A DNA stretch of 64,000 bases from CAVVDT01 sp963747005 (GTDB taxonomy: Bacteria > Pseudomonadota > Alphaproteobacteria > Rhizobiales > Aestuariivirgaceae), in the NCBI GenBank assembly GCA_963747005.1, contig CAVVDT010000004.1, positions 434,001-498,000 on the forward strand. Direction: 5' to 3'. Position 1 is the first letter of the stretch. Each line of letters opens with the position of its first letter. Under the pieces are notes generated by a model. The model was not told the origin of the DNA, searched no databases, and saw only the letters and a list, made by a program, of their open reading frames with translations. The translations under genes and the position numbers were made by a program. Below, piece after piece: positions 34,166 through 42,812 of this stretch.

Positions 34166-34993
34166 ATGCACGTGAGTGCACAGCTTCGCAGCCGGTATGA
34201 AGCCGATGGCGTCGTGTGTCTGCGGCAGGTCTTCGACCGTCATTGGCTCGACGTCGTCGCCAGATCGTTCGAACGCGGCCGGGCCAGTCCGGGGCCGATG
34301 TATCTCGACTATTCCGCCGCCACCAGACCCGGAACCTACTGCACCGACATGTGGATATGGCCCGACAATCCGGAAATGAAGGCGTTCATCTTTGACTCGC
34401 CCGCCGCGTCTGTCGTCGGCGAGTTGATGAACGTCGACTCGGTGATGCTGGTGACCGACAACTGGCTGGTACGCGAGGCGGGCGCGGTCAACCGGGCGCC
34501 CTGGCACCATGACGATCCCTATTTCGATGTCGGGGGCAAATGGTGCGTCCTGTGGATGGGCCTGGAGCCCGTCGGTCCCGGAGAGGGTGTTGTGTTTCTC
34601 AAGGGTTCGCATAAATGGCAACGGCACTTCATGCCGCTCAGCTTCGCCGGCACCGGCGCCAAGGGCGAATTGATCGCGCCCTACGAGCCAACGCCGGATT
34701 TTTCGGCCGAACTCGACAAATACGACGTCATTGAATACGCATTGGAGCCTGGCGACTGCATGGTGTTCAATTCGCGCACCGTGCATGGCGCGCCCAACCC
34801 GAAGCCGGCGACGCGCACGGTGCGCCGATTGACCATGCGCTTCGCCGATGGTTTGTCGACTTTCGAAAAGCGCGGCCCATGGACCGACGATCAATGCGCT
34901 TACCTTGCGCAGTTCGGCCACAAGCAAGGCGAGAAGCTTGCGGGGCCGTTGCTGCCGATACTCTGGCGTCGGCAGCAAACGCACGCGGCCTGA
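34166..34993 (+). CDS. Phytanoyl-CoA dioxygenase (PhyH) family protein
   Basis: 275 residues. The iron-binding H-x-D lies in WHHDDPYF (114-117), the distal His is H207 (NSRTVHGAP), and 2-oxoglutarate-binding Arg candidates are R220, R221 and R225 in VRRLTMRF. The fold and segment PGEGVVFLKGSHKW are typical of Fe(II)/2-oxoglutarate dioxygenases of this family, which also contains ectoine hydroxylase EctD, although this protein lacks an obvious EctD signature. Being downstream of the Ehu-like genes, it may hydroxylate the imported compound as a first catabolic step (inference). Confidence 0.87.
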   Translation: MHVSAQLRSRYEADGVVCLRQVFDRHWLDVVARSFERGRASPGPMYLDYSAATRPGTYCTDMWIWPDNPEMKAFIFDSPAASVVGELMNVDSVMLVTDNWLVREAGAVNRAPWHHDDPYFDVGGKWCVLWMGLEPVGPGEGVVFLKGSHKWQRHFMPLSFAGTGAKGELIAPYEPTPDFSAELDKYDVIEYALEPGDCMVFNSRTVHGAPNPKPATRTVRRLTMRFADGLSTFEKRGPWTDDQCAYLAQFGHKQGEKLAGPLLPILWRRQQTHAA

Positions 34994-35039
34994 CCGCCAC
35001 AACAGGGTTTCAGGAGACAGGTAACCTCTGCATTTGCCG

Positions 35040-35702
35040 ATGCCAAACCAACGGCTGAACGCCCCGCGCCAGAGAGCGCAGCAGATCTACGAGGAGTTGC
35101 GCGAGCGCATATGCCTTCTCATCTACAAGCCGGGTGAAATCATCAGGGAACGGGATCTGGCCCTGCAGTTCGGTGTCAGTCGCACCCCCTTGCGACGGGT
35201 GCTGCAAAGACTGGAAAGCGACGGCCTCATCCTTTCCAAGCAGGGTCACGGAACGGTCGTGACCGAGATCGACCTGCAAAGCCTCAAGGACATCTATTTC
35301 GTGCGCATGCGCCTGGCGGAGATGATCGGCGCTTCGGGCCCCTCGCAGCCCGACAAGGAAGTTCTCGACTCACTGGCGCTGCTGGCCGACCGGTGCCGCG
35401 ACGCCAAGGCAGGCGCCAATTTTCGGGTGTTCTGCGAGATCAACATCGGGCTGCACAAGCAATTTCAGAAGGTCACGCGCAACCGACCGCTCAGGGAATT
35501 CTCCGACAAACTCTTTTACCAGACGACGCGCATGTGGTTCAAACTGCTTCCCGACACCGACTGGCAGGCGGAAATTGCCGAGCTGCTGGAGGAGATCCTG
35601 TCCGTGGAACGGTGCTTCAGAATGGGCGATGTCGAATCTGCCGGATTCGTCCACCGCAACCATCTTTCGATGGTCGTCCGGAGGATCGAATCGTTGATCT
35701 GA
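35040..35702 (+). CDS. GntR-family regulator, FCD subfamily
   Basis: 220 residues from the ATG at 35040 (a TTG lies six bases upstream). The winged helix contains IYEELRERICLLIYKPGEIIRERDLA, FGVSRTPLRRVLQRLESDGL and KQGHGTVV. An FCD-type helical ligand domain follows. It lies in the same direction after the Ehu/PhyH genes. It is the obvious candidate to bind the two TGGTATACCA sites at 30807 and 30992 and control both divergent units. Confidence 0.9.
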   Translation: MPNQRLNAPRQRAQQIYEELRERICLLIYKPGEIIRERDLALQFGVSRTPLRRVLQRLESDGLILSKQGHGTVVTEIDLQSLKDIYFVRMRLAEMIGASGPSQPDKEVLDSLALLADRCRDAKAGANFRVFCEINIGLHKQFQKVTRNRPLREFSDKLFYQTTRMWFKLLPDTDWQAEIAELLEEILSVERCFRMGDVESAGFVHRNHLSMVVRRIESLI

Positions 35703-36076
35703 GCTCCTGAACGCCTACCAGCTCTTGGAGCACGATCCGGTCAGCACAGCGACGATGCGCCGGCCGAAGCAGGATCTGTCGTGGAACGCCACGGCGGCGA
35801 TTGGTGTCGTGGCTGCCCGCACGACAAACCTTCCGGCGTGCCGAGGTACCCCAGGCGTTGCCGCCCTCGGCGGCCAGGTCATTTGCCGCGCAAGAATCTC
35901 ACAGTTCGCCTCGGTTGAACCGCGTGTGATCAAAATCAGTCAGGAGCTTTGAAGAATTGACTTCTTTGCTTCGCGGTCGGCTCGAGTTTGGTACACAAAC
36001 ACCAAAATTGCGTGGTAATTCTACATTTATGTGCGGCCAACCGAAGCCTGGCGGCTTTGGCTTTGCAGAGGCGGAC
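35703..36076. other. No supported gene (374 bp)
   Basis: Between the GntR stop and the PLP-enzyme remnant no open frame has a recognisable product or good start. Base composition falls near 35990-36030 (AT-rich), where the promoter of the downstream gene could lie. No repeat or mobile-element match was recognised. Confidence 0.5.
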
Positions 36077-37085
36077 ATGACTGCAGGACTTGAGCGGGAC
36101 ATCGTGGACCGCAGCGCCTATGAGCGCAACGTCGCGCATATGCGCAAGCTCGGACTGGAGTAGCCGCGCATTGCAGATCTGGCGAATCCACCTGAGCGAT
36201 TGGCGGCCAAGGCTGACGAAATCGAAGACGCCGATCCCGACGCCGCTGATATTTGCAACCTGTTTCGCGTTCATTGGCACAACGGGGCGGAGCGCAGATC
36301 GCTCGTCGATGTCCCGCAGCATCTCGAGCTGCCCGAAGCGCTCACCGGCGTCAAGGCCAGGATCATCATGGCCTTGGGAAACCGGTTCCCGATGATCAAC
36401 GCCGACAAGGTGCTGGCCGCCTATGGCTGTCTCATTCCACACCTGATATCGGGCGCATTCGACGTCACACGCCACCGTGCGGTCTGGCCGTCGACTGGCA
36501 ATTACTGTCGCGGCGGCGTGGCCATCGCCAAGCTTCTCGGGTGTCGGTCCGTCGCGGTGCTGCCGGAGGGCATGAGCCGGAAGCGGTGCAACTGGCTCGA
36601 GGAATGGGTGGTCGATCCGAAAGACATTCACCGCACGCCCGGCACCGAAAGCAATGTCAAGGAGATCTACGACGCCTGTCATTCCCTGGCAAAGGACAAG
36701 CAGAACCTGATTCTCAACCAGTTCGCCGAGTACGGGAACTATATCGTGCACCGCGCCGTGACCGGCGGGGCGATGTATCAATCGGAAATCGAGATTGCCA
36801 AGGCGAAATATATTGCCGGCAAGTTCTCCGAGATCGAGGCCGCAGAAGCATTTGGCCAGCACCTGCTTGGCGCCGGCATCGACCATGTCAGCGAACTGAC
36901 GCACTTCGACCGCGAGCGCATCTTCAATCTCGGCTACTACATCTGGGTCGAGCAGCAGGGCACGAGCCTTACCGAGTTCGATCGCTGGCGCGAGCAGGAA
37001 TTCTGGGACGGATTGATGAACTGGTGCCCGTCTGGGATGATATGATCGAAACCGTGAACACACAGCTTGGCCAGCGGTTACAGCG
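36077..37085 (+). pseudogene. Broken PLP-dependent enzyme (cysteine synthase/threonine dehydratase fold)
   Basis: The N-terminus MTAGLERDIVDRSAYERNVAHM and later LFRVHWHNG, MINADKVLAAYGCL (with the expected PLP Lys), WPSTGNYCRGGVAIAKLLG and LPEGMSRKR match a family of PLP-dependent beta-replacing-type enzymes of about 450 residues. Three lesions are seen. An in-frame TAG lies at 36161. About 130 residues are missing in frame at about 36764-36770, joining HRAVTG directly to GAMYQSEIEIAKAKY. A one-base loss near 37012-37016 moves the ending LVPVWDDMIETVN to another frame. The gene cannot make a normal enzyme. It lies between the GntR regulator and the M20 hydrolase. Confidence 0.8.
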
Positions 37086-37100
37086 GAAAGCAGCGCCCTC

Positions 37101-38282
37101 ATGCGTGAATCTGACTATGCAACCGGCTACCTGCGCAACGAGATGGTCGCCTGGCGGCACGACTTTCATCATCATCCCGAACTCGGCTTTGATGAACATC
37201 GCACCAGCGCGCGCGTTGCCGAACTTCTGGAAAGCTTCGGCCTTGAGGTCCACAGGGGCATCGGCGGTACCGGCGTGGTCGGCGTGCTGCAACGCGGCAA
37301 CGGTACACGCAGCATCGGCCTGCGGGCGGACATGGACGCGTTGCCGATCCGCGAACGCAACGAATTTGCCCACCGCTCCACACATGACGGCGTCATGCAT
37401 GCCTGTGGTCATGACGGTCATACGGCGATGCTGCTGGGGGCCGCCAGGCACCTGGCGGAAAGCGGATCGTTCTCTGGGCGCGCGGTGTTCATCTTCCAGC
37501 CTGCCGAAGAGCACGGCAAGGGCGGGGCGGCGATGATCGCCGACGGCCTGTTCGAGAAATTTCCCGTCGATGACGTCTATGGCATGCACAACATGCCGGG
37601 CATGCAGGCCGGGACCTTTTCCATGCGCACCGGCGCCATGATGGCCAGCGAAGCGCTGTTCGAAATTGGCATCGAGGCACGTGGCGGACATGCCGCCATG
37701 CCGCATCAAGGCGTCGATGCCATCGTGGTCGGCGCCGAGATCGTGATGGCGCTGCAGACCATCGTGTCACGCAAGCTCAATCCGGGGCTAAACGGCGTTG
37801 TCTCGGTGACCGACTTCAGGACGGACGGGCAGCGCAATGTGTTGCCGGGCCGGGCGACGCTGAGCGGCGATGCGCGTGCGCTCAATCGCGAGATCAACGC
37901 CCGCATCGAGGAAATGATGCGCCAGATCGTCGGCGGCATCGCCATGGCACACGGTGTCAGCGCCACGGTCGCTTATGAAACCGTGTTCGAGGTGCTCATC
38001 AATGCGCCCGAACCGACTGCACGCGCGGCGCGTTGCGCCACCGCGCTGGTCGGCACGACCGGGGTCGATACCGAGTGTCCGCCGGTCCTCGGATCGGAGG
38101 ATTTCGCCCACATGGCCAAGGCCCGACCGGGCTGCTTCGTCTTCACCGGCAACGGCACGCAGGGGCCGCATGGCCGTCCGCTGCATTCCGCCGATTATGA
38201 TTTCAACGATGACGCCCTCGTGCCGGGCTCGTCCTTCTGGGTGCGGCTTGTCGAGCAGGAACTCGCCGGAGACCGTTCATGA
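37101..38282 (+). CDS. M20-family amidohydrolase (hippurate hydrolase/IAA-amino acid hydrolase-like)
   Basis: 393 residues. Metal-ligand candidates are C102 and H104 in HACGHDGHTAM, E136/E137 in QPAEEHGKGG and H163 in YGMHNMPG, as in M20D enzymes that use a Cys ligand. The dimerisation domain begins about residue 185. These enzymes remove acyl groups from N-acyl amino acids. Its stop overlaps the start of the second M24 gene by 4 bp. Together with the creatinase-like hydrolase it may finish degradation of a ring-opened acylamino compound (inference). Confidence 0.92.
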   Translation: MRESDYATGYLRNEMVAWRHDFHHHPELGFDEHRTSARVAELLESFGLEVHRGIGGTGVVGVLQRGNGTRSIGLRADMDALPIRERNEFAHRSTHDGVMHACGHDGHTAMLLGAARHLAESGSFSGRAVFIFQPAEEHGKGGAAMIADGLFEKFPVDDVYGMHNMPGMQAGTFSMRTGAMMASEALFEIGIEARGGHAAMPHQGVDAIVVGAEIVMALQTIVSRKLNPGLNGVVSVTDFRTDGQRNVLPGRATLSGDARALNREINARIEEMMRQIVGGIAMAHGVSATVAYETVFEVLINAPEPTARAARCATALVGTTGVDTECPPVLGSEDFAHMAKARPGCFVFTGNGTQGPHGRPLHSADYDFNDDALVPGSSFWVRLVEQELAGDRS

Positions 38283-39428
38283 TGCATGCGCAACGAATGG
38301 ACGCGCTGCGCGCGCGGCTCGGTGAGGCAGGCTACGACGTGGCACTGATCACCGACGATGACAGCGTCTACTACTTCACCGGCTACTACGACTATCTGCA
38401 CATGGATTTCGGTCGCCCGAACATCCTGGTGATGCCGCGCGACGGAAAGTCCCTGTTGATCACGCCGACCATCGACGTGGTCATGGCCAATGCCGCCGCC
38501 AGGGTCGATCGCATCGCCGCATGGAATGACGGGGCGGGCAACGAATGGCGGCAAGAACTGCCCGCAGCCGTAAGAGGCGCCGCGAAAGTGGCCATCGAGC
38601 CCGGTCACATGCCGCCCATGGTGCGCGCCTGTGTGGATGGCCTCGTCGATGCCGGCAGGCTTGGCAACGTGACGCCCATCATCTCGGACATGAGGATGAT
38701 CAAAATCGGCGCAGGAACTGCAACTGGCGCGCCATGCCGGCGAGGTCGCCGATGCGATGATGGCCGCGGGCCGGGCGACGATTGGCGACGGCGTGCCGGA
38801 ATTCGAGGTGGCCCTGGCGACATCGCAGGCAGGCACCCTAAAGGCGGCAGAGCTTCTGGCGGCCCGTTACGACGATGCGGCCATGTCGCCGAACACGCAC
38901 TTCCTGCAGATCATGGCCTCGGGCGAAGAGATCACCAAGACCCACCACCGCGCGACAAACCGCATTATGCATCGGGGGGAGCCGGTTTTCCTGTGCTTTT
39001 GCGGCATGACCAATTTGCATCGTTTCAAGCTGGGCTTCGACCGCACCTTCTGGATCGGGGAAATCCGCGATCCGAAACAGGCCGAGGTCTACGAGGTGGC
39101 CGTGGCCAGCCAGAAAGCCGCACTTGACGTGTTGAGGCCGGAGGTCACGGCGGAATCCGTCCATGCAGGCTATGCCGAGGTCATCCAGGGTGCCGGCTTC
39201 GATTATCCGTTCCGCTGCGGCCGTGCGACCGGATACAGCTTTCTGGAGAGGCCACAGCTAGTGACCGGCGACAGGACCGTCCTCAAACCGGGCATGGTCC
39301 TGGCGGTGGACGGGTCGGTCGCGGTCGACACATTTCGGGCGCAGGTGGGCGACAGCTTCATCGTGACCGACAGTGGCTACGAACCGATCACCCACCATGC
39401 GAAAGCCATTGAAGACATGATTCTCTAG
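38279..39428 (+). pseudogene. M24 pita-bread hydrolase (creatinase-like), single-base frameshift
   Basis: The first frame (MMHAQRMDALRARLGEAGYDVALITDDD) runs to DMRMIK and then loses similarity. The continuation SAQELQLARHAGEVADAMMA is one base over and runs to the stop at 39426-39428. One extra A in the run at 38702-38705 explains it (ATCAAAATCGGCG where ATCAAATCGGCG would be in frame). Otherwise the 382-residue reading is full-length and well conserved, so a recent mutation, a sequencing error or recoding are all possible. As in the M24 gene at 29622, the metal-ligand residues are absent, which suggests creatinase-type chemistry. Confidence 0.8.
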
Positions 39429-39548
39429 CAGGCCGTCATCGAACATGAAACCGCTTGAGGGCCCTGTTGATTGGGGCTTCTTGGGTGACAGGATTTGATC
39501 TGATATGCCAGTGTAACCTTAACGCGCTCACCAATTGAAGGCCATAGG

Positions 39549-40769
39549 ATGAACAAGCTGACGACGAGAGAAACCGGCGCGGGAAGCCGCTCCGTCGAGA
39601 ACCGTTCGCCAAGCCCGATCACCCGGATCGAGGCGATACCGCTTGCCGTGCCCGATGCCGACCGCAGTGATCTCGACGGATTGGTCGATACGATCATCGT
39701 GAAAATCCATGACGGGGAAGGCCGCTACGGGTTCGCGGAGACCGACGCGCCCCCCGATCTGGTAAAGGCCTTCATCGAGACGCCGACGGCGCATGCCTGG
39801 AGCCGCAATGTATCTGAGGTGCTCGTCGGCGATGACCCGGTAGAGATCGCCGCACTGTGGCAAAGGCTTTACGAGGGCACCTTCTGGCACGGCCGCCGAG
39901 GCCTCGGACTGCACGTAATCGGCGCCATCGACATCGCGCTACACGACCTGGCTGGCAAGCAACTCGGCCTGCCGGCCTACAAGCTCATGGGCGGCGCGCG
40001 ACGGCAAACGCTCAAGCCTTATTGCACCATCTACCCGGGCCTTGCCCACGGCCGCAACGTCGCGCAACTGATGGCCGAGATCGCGCGCCAGTTCGACAAG
40101 GCGCTGGAGATCGGCTTTCGTGCCGTGAAGATGGAGGTGCTTTTCTACGACCTCGTCAGCGATGCCGAACTGGTGGGGTTGATCAGGCAAGGTCGGCGCA
40201 TGCTGGGCGACGGCATTCTGATGGGTGTCGATTTCGGCTACCGCTGGTCCCGTTGGCACGATGCCCGCTGGGTGCTGGAGCGCGTTGCCGAAAGCGATGT
40301 CCACTTTGCCGAGGCAACCCTCCAGCATGATGATCTCGACGGTCATGCAAGGCTTGCAGCCGTCAGCCCGGTGCGCATCGGTGGCGCCGAGGCGGCCGCA
40401 GGCCGCCACGAGATCCGCGAGTGGATCGAGCGCGGGCGGGTGGCCGTCGTGCAACCCAACATCACCCGTTCAGGCGGTCTCACCGAGATGGCCCGGATCG
40501 CCGACATGGCCGACATGAGTGGTATCGATGTCATCCCGCACGGCTGGAAGACCGGCATTACAGCCGCCGCCGGCCGTCACTTCCAGGCCGCCTCGCCGGC
40601 GGTGCCGCTGTTCGAATATGTTTCGCCCAGGGTCTTCGACAGCCTGCTGCGCCGCGAACTTACCAGCCCCGAGCCGCAGATCGTGGACGGCGTCATGGCG
40701 CTACCTGAAGGCCCGGGCCTCGGCATCGACCTGAACGAGGATCTGGTGGCGCGACTGCGGGTCGGCTGA
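39549..40769 (+). CDS. Enolase-superfamily enzyme A (mandelate racemase/MLE type)
   Basis: 406 residues with an N-terminal extension of about 24 residues. A capping domain (about 25-150) precedes the barrel. Barrel landmarks are K194 in VKMEV (K-x-E rather than K-x-K), metal ligands D228, E255 and E281 (GVDFGYRW, FAEATL, GGAEA), N304 where Asp is usual (QPNITRSGG), and the general-base H331 in PHGWKTGI. This resembles acid-sugar dehydratase or racemase subgroups. It is convergent with enzyme B, 11 bp apart. Substrate unknown. Confidence 0.88.
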   Translation: MNKLTTRETGAGSRSVENRSPSPITRIEAIPLAVPDADRSDLDGLVDTIIVKIHDGEGRYGFAETDAPPDLVKAFIETPTAHAWSRNVSEVLVGDDPVEIAALWQRLYEGTFWHGRRGLGLHVIGAIDIALHDLAGKQLGLPAYKLMGGARRQTLKPYCTIYPGLAHGRNVAQLMAEIARQFDKALEIGFRAVKMEVLFYDLVSDAELVGLIRQGRRMLGDGILMGVDFGYRWSRWHDARWVLERVAESDVHFAEATLQHDDLDGHARLAAVSPVRIGGAEAAAGRHEIREWIERGRVAVVQPNITRSGGLTEMARIADMADMSGIDVIPHGWKTGITAAAGRHFQAASPAVPLFEYVSPRVFDSLLRRELTSPEPQIVDGVMALPEGPGLGIDLNEDLVARLRVG

Positions 40770-40780
40770 CGCGGGCGGAA

Positions 40781-41908
40781 TCAAACGGCAAAGCGCTTCA
40801 TCGTCGCCTCATCGAGGCTGATGCCGAGGCCCGGCCGGTCGGGTACTGTTATGCGCCCGTCGGACTCGATGGGGAAACGCTCTGCCGTCAGTTCCCAGCG
40901 CAGTGGCGACTGGCTGGTAGAATACTCGCACGGCTCGTCGTCATAATGTTGCGACAGAAAGGCGAGGTTGGCGGCGATGGTGATGTTGGACTTGTAGCCG
41001 TGGGTCACCACCCGCTTGCCCAATCTCCGGGCGAGGTTCGACAGGCGCATCAGTTCGGTGATGCCGCCCACCATGGTGACGTCAGGTTGGGCAATGTCGA
41101 TCTTGCCGATATCGAACATCTGGGCGTATTCGGCACACGTGGTGAGCCCCATGTCGCCGCCGCCGATCGGCACGCCAAAGCCCTGGAAGTGGGCATGGCC
41201 CTCCAGGTCGTCGAGCGGCAACGGCGCCTCGACCCAATGAAAGTCGTTCTCCTTGAAGATAGGCATCAGCGGCAGGCCCTCCTCTGCCTTGCTCCAGGCA
41301 GTTGCCGCATCGACCATGAGACGCACATCCTTGCCCACATGGGCGCGGGCGGTGCGGATGAGGAGGGCGGTGAGATCGAGATCGTCGCGCCAGAAGGGAT
41401 CAGCAACGATCTTGATTGCCTTCAGGCCCAGCGTCAAGCCGCGATCGATGTTGCGGCGCACTTCATCGGGCGTTTCGCCCAGTGGATAAACGGTACCGTA
41501 GGCGAGAATGCGGTCGCGCAACGTCTTGCCGAGGAGCACCGACAAGGGTTTGCCTTCAACCTTTCCGCGCAGGTCCCACAGGGCAATGTCGACGCCGGAA
41601 ATGGCATGGATCACGGCGCCGCGGCGGCCATAGTAGAAGGTGGCGTCATACATTTCCTGCCAGAGCCCCTCGACGTCGGAGGGATCCCTGCCGACCAGCA
41701 CCGACTTCAGCCCCATGGCATGGGAATGGGAGCGCCGTGCCTCCACAATCGCCTTGATCACTGAAGGCACGCTGTCGACCTCTGCGATGCCGGTCACACC
41801 TTCATCGGTATGGACGCGGACGACGCAGTTGTCGTAGGAGCCATCAAATCCTTCGCCTTGCCAACCCGGTACACACAGTTCGATGACTTCGATATCGGTA
41901 ATCTTCAT
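40781..41908 (-). CDS. Enolase-superfamily enzyme B (mandelate racemase/MLE type)
   Basis: 375 residues from the ATG at 41908; a longer frame has no family support. K166 (IKIVAD, so no second Lys), ligands D200 (VDAATAW) and E227 (VEAPLP), an Asp at 252 (GGGDMG) where Glu is usual for the third ligand, D276 (QPDVTMVGG) and H303 (THGYKSN). The capping domain contains GIAEVDSVPSV and SHSHAMG. It is divergent from an IclR regulator 89 bp away, which probably controls it. Substrate unknown. Confidence 0.88.
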   Translation of the reverse strand: MKITDIEVIELCVPGWQGEGFDGSYDNCVVRVHTDEGVTGIAEVDSVPSVIKAIVEARRSHSHAMGLKSVLVGRDPSDVEGLWQEMYDATFYYGRRGAVIHAISGVDIALWDLRGKVEGKPLSVLLGKTLRDRILAYGTVYPLGETPDEVRRNIDRGLTLGLKAIKIVADPFWRDDLDLTALLIRTARAHVGKDVRLMVDAATAWSKAEEGLPLMPIFKENDFHWVEAPLPLDDLEGHAHFQGFGVPIGGGDMGLTTCAEYAQMFDIGKIDIAQPDVTMVGGITELMRLSNLARRLGKRVVTHGYKSNITIAANLAFLSQHYDDEPCEYSTSQSPLRWELTAERFPIESDGRITVPDRPGLGISLDEATMKRFAV

Positions 41909-41947
41909 GACCCGTCTTTCCGCTCGCTTGTTGCCTGCATAGTTACA

Positions 41948-41976
41948 ACATTCTGGACTTTGATCCGAAATATCGG
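41948..41976. promoter_or_regulatory. Candidate IclR operator region
   Basis: In the 89-bp divergent space lie ACATTCTGGA (41948-41957) and, eight bases on, the near-palindrome CCGAAATATCGG (41965-41976). The first 10-mer recurs, inverted, at 44019-44028 in the next divergent promoter region. Repetition beside the IclR locus suggests a regulator site. Confidence 0.4.
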
Positions 41977-41997
41977 TCTGATAGTGAAACCAGAGGG

Positions 41998-42807
41998 ATG
42001 GTGATGGCAAGACCCAGGAAAGAGGTTTCGGGATCGGGGACGGCAAATGACACTGGCGGCGCCCGCAGCGTACGCCGCGCCGTCGCCATCTTCGAACTAC
42101 TGCTGGCCGAAGGTGAGCCGATGCCGATCACCGATCTCATCGCCCGGCTGAAGATACCCAAGTCGACGCTCTACGATCTGGTTCGCACCCTGTCGGAGAC
42201 CGGCTACCTGGAGCGCGACGAGCGTAGCGCCAATCTGTTCCTGGGGCGTAAGCTGTTTGAACTGGGCATGGCTTACCGCGCCCGCACCGACCTTTTGCGC
42301 GACGGGGCAACGGTCGTCGAGGACCTTAGGGACGCAACCGGCGAGACCGTGCAGCTTTCGGTGCTGGAGAACGACCACATGCTTGTGCTGCTCAAGGAAG
42401 AAGGTAGCCAGCCCTTGCGCATCATCTCGCGAGTCGGCTCGCGAGTGCCGCCCAACTGGGCGGCGGCAGGCCGTCTTCTGCTCGGCGATCTCGACGATGG
42501 TGAACTGCGCGACCTGTTGTCGCGAACGGTGGCCCAGTCCCCGTCGGGCCATGCAACGACCGATATCGATACGCTGGTCGACCAGGTGCGCAAAGTCCGC
42601 AAGCAAGGCTACGCCACCGAGATCAACGAGGCCAACCAGCATGCCGGCTGCGTCGCCGCTCCGGTCACCGACGGCGGCGGGCACTGCATCGCGGCGATCA
42701 GTGTCGTTGCCCCTGAACAGCGCCTCGGGCGCGGCAATCGCCGGCGGCTCATCGAGGAGGTGCAAAAGGCGGCGCATCGGCTTTCGAAACGGCTGGGTGG
42801 TGTATGA
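41998..42807 (+). CDS. IclR-family transcriptional regulator
   Basis: 269 residues. The winged HTH reads VRRAVAIFELLLAEGEPMPITDLIARLKIPKSTLYDLVRTL. The IclR effector domain (about 100-265) includes RVPPNWAAAGRLLL and NQHAGCVAAPVTDGGG. It is divergent from enolase enzyme B and convergent with the binding-protein-like gene (5-bp gap). It likely regulates neighbouring catabolic genes in response to an aromatic or acid-sugar-like effector; the identity is not known. Confidence 0.92.
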   Translation: MVMARPRKEVSGSGTANDTGGARSVRRAVAIFELLLAEGEPMPITDLIARLKIPKSTLYDLVRTLSETGYLERDERSANLFLGRKLFELGMAYRARTDLLRDGATVVEDLRDATGETVQLSVLENDHMLVLLKEEGSQPLRIISRVGSRVPPNWAAAGRLLLGDLDDGELRDLLSRTVAQSPSGHATTDIDTLVDQVRKVRKQGYATEINEANQHAGCVAAPVTDGGGHCIAAISVVAPEQRLGRGNRRRLIEEVQKAAHRLSKRLGGV

Positions 42808-42812
42808 ATGGC

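Noticed and set aside
33089..35002. 637-residue minus-strand open frame over the EhuA-like and PhyH genes
   Set aside because: It is a shadow of two well-supported plus-strand genes, and its composition is typical of an antisense frame in GC-rich DNA.
36253..37536. 427-residue plus-strand frame spanning the PLP pseudogene and the M20 gene start
   Set aside because: Only its segment near 37015-37085 (LVPVWDDMIETVN) is meaningful, as the shifted end of the PLP gene; the rest is out of frame with both genes.
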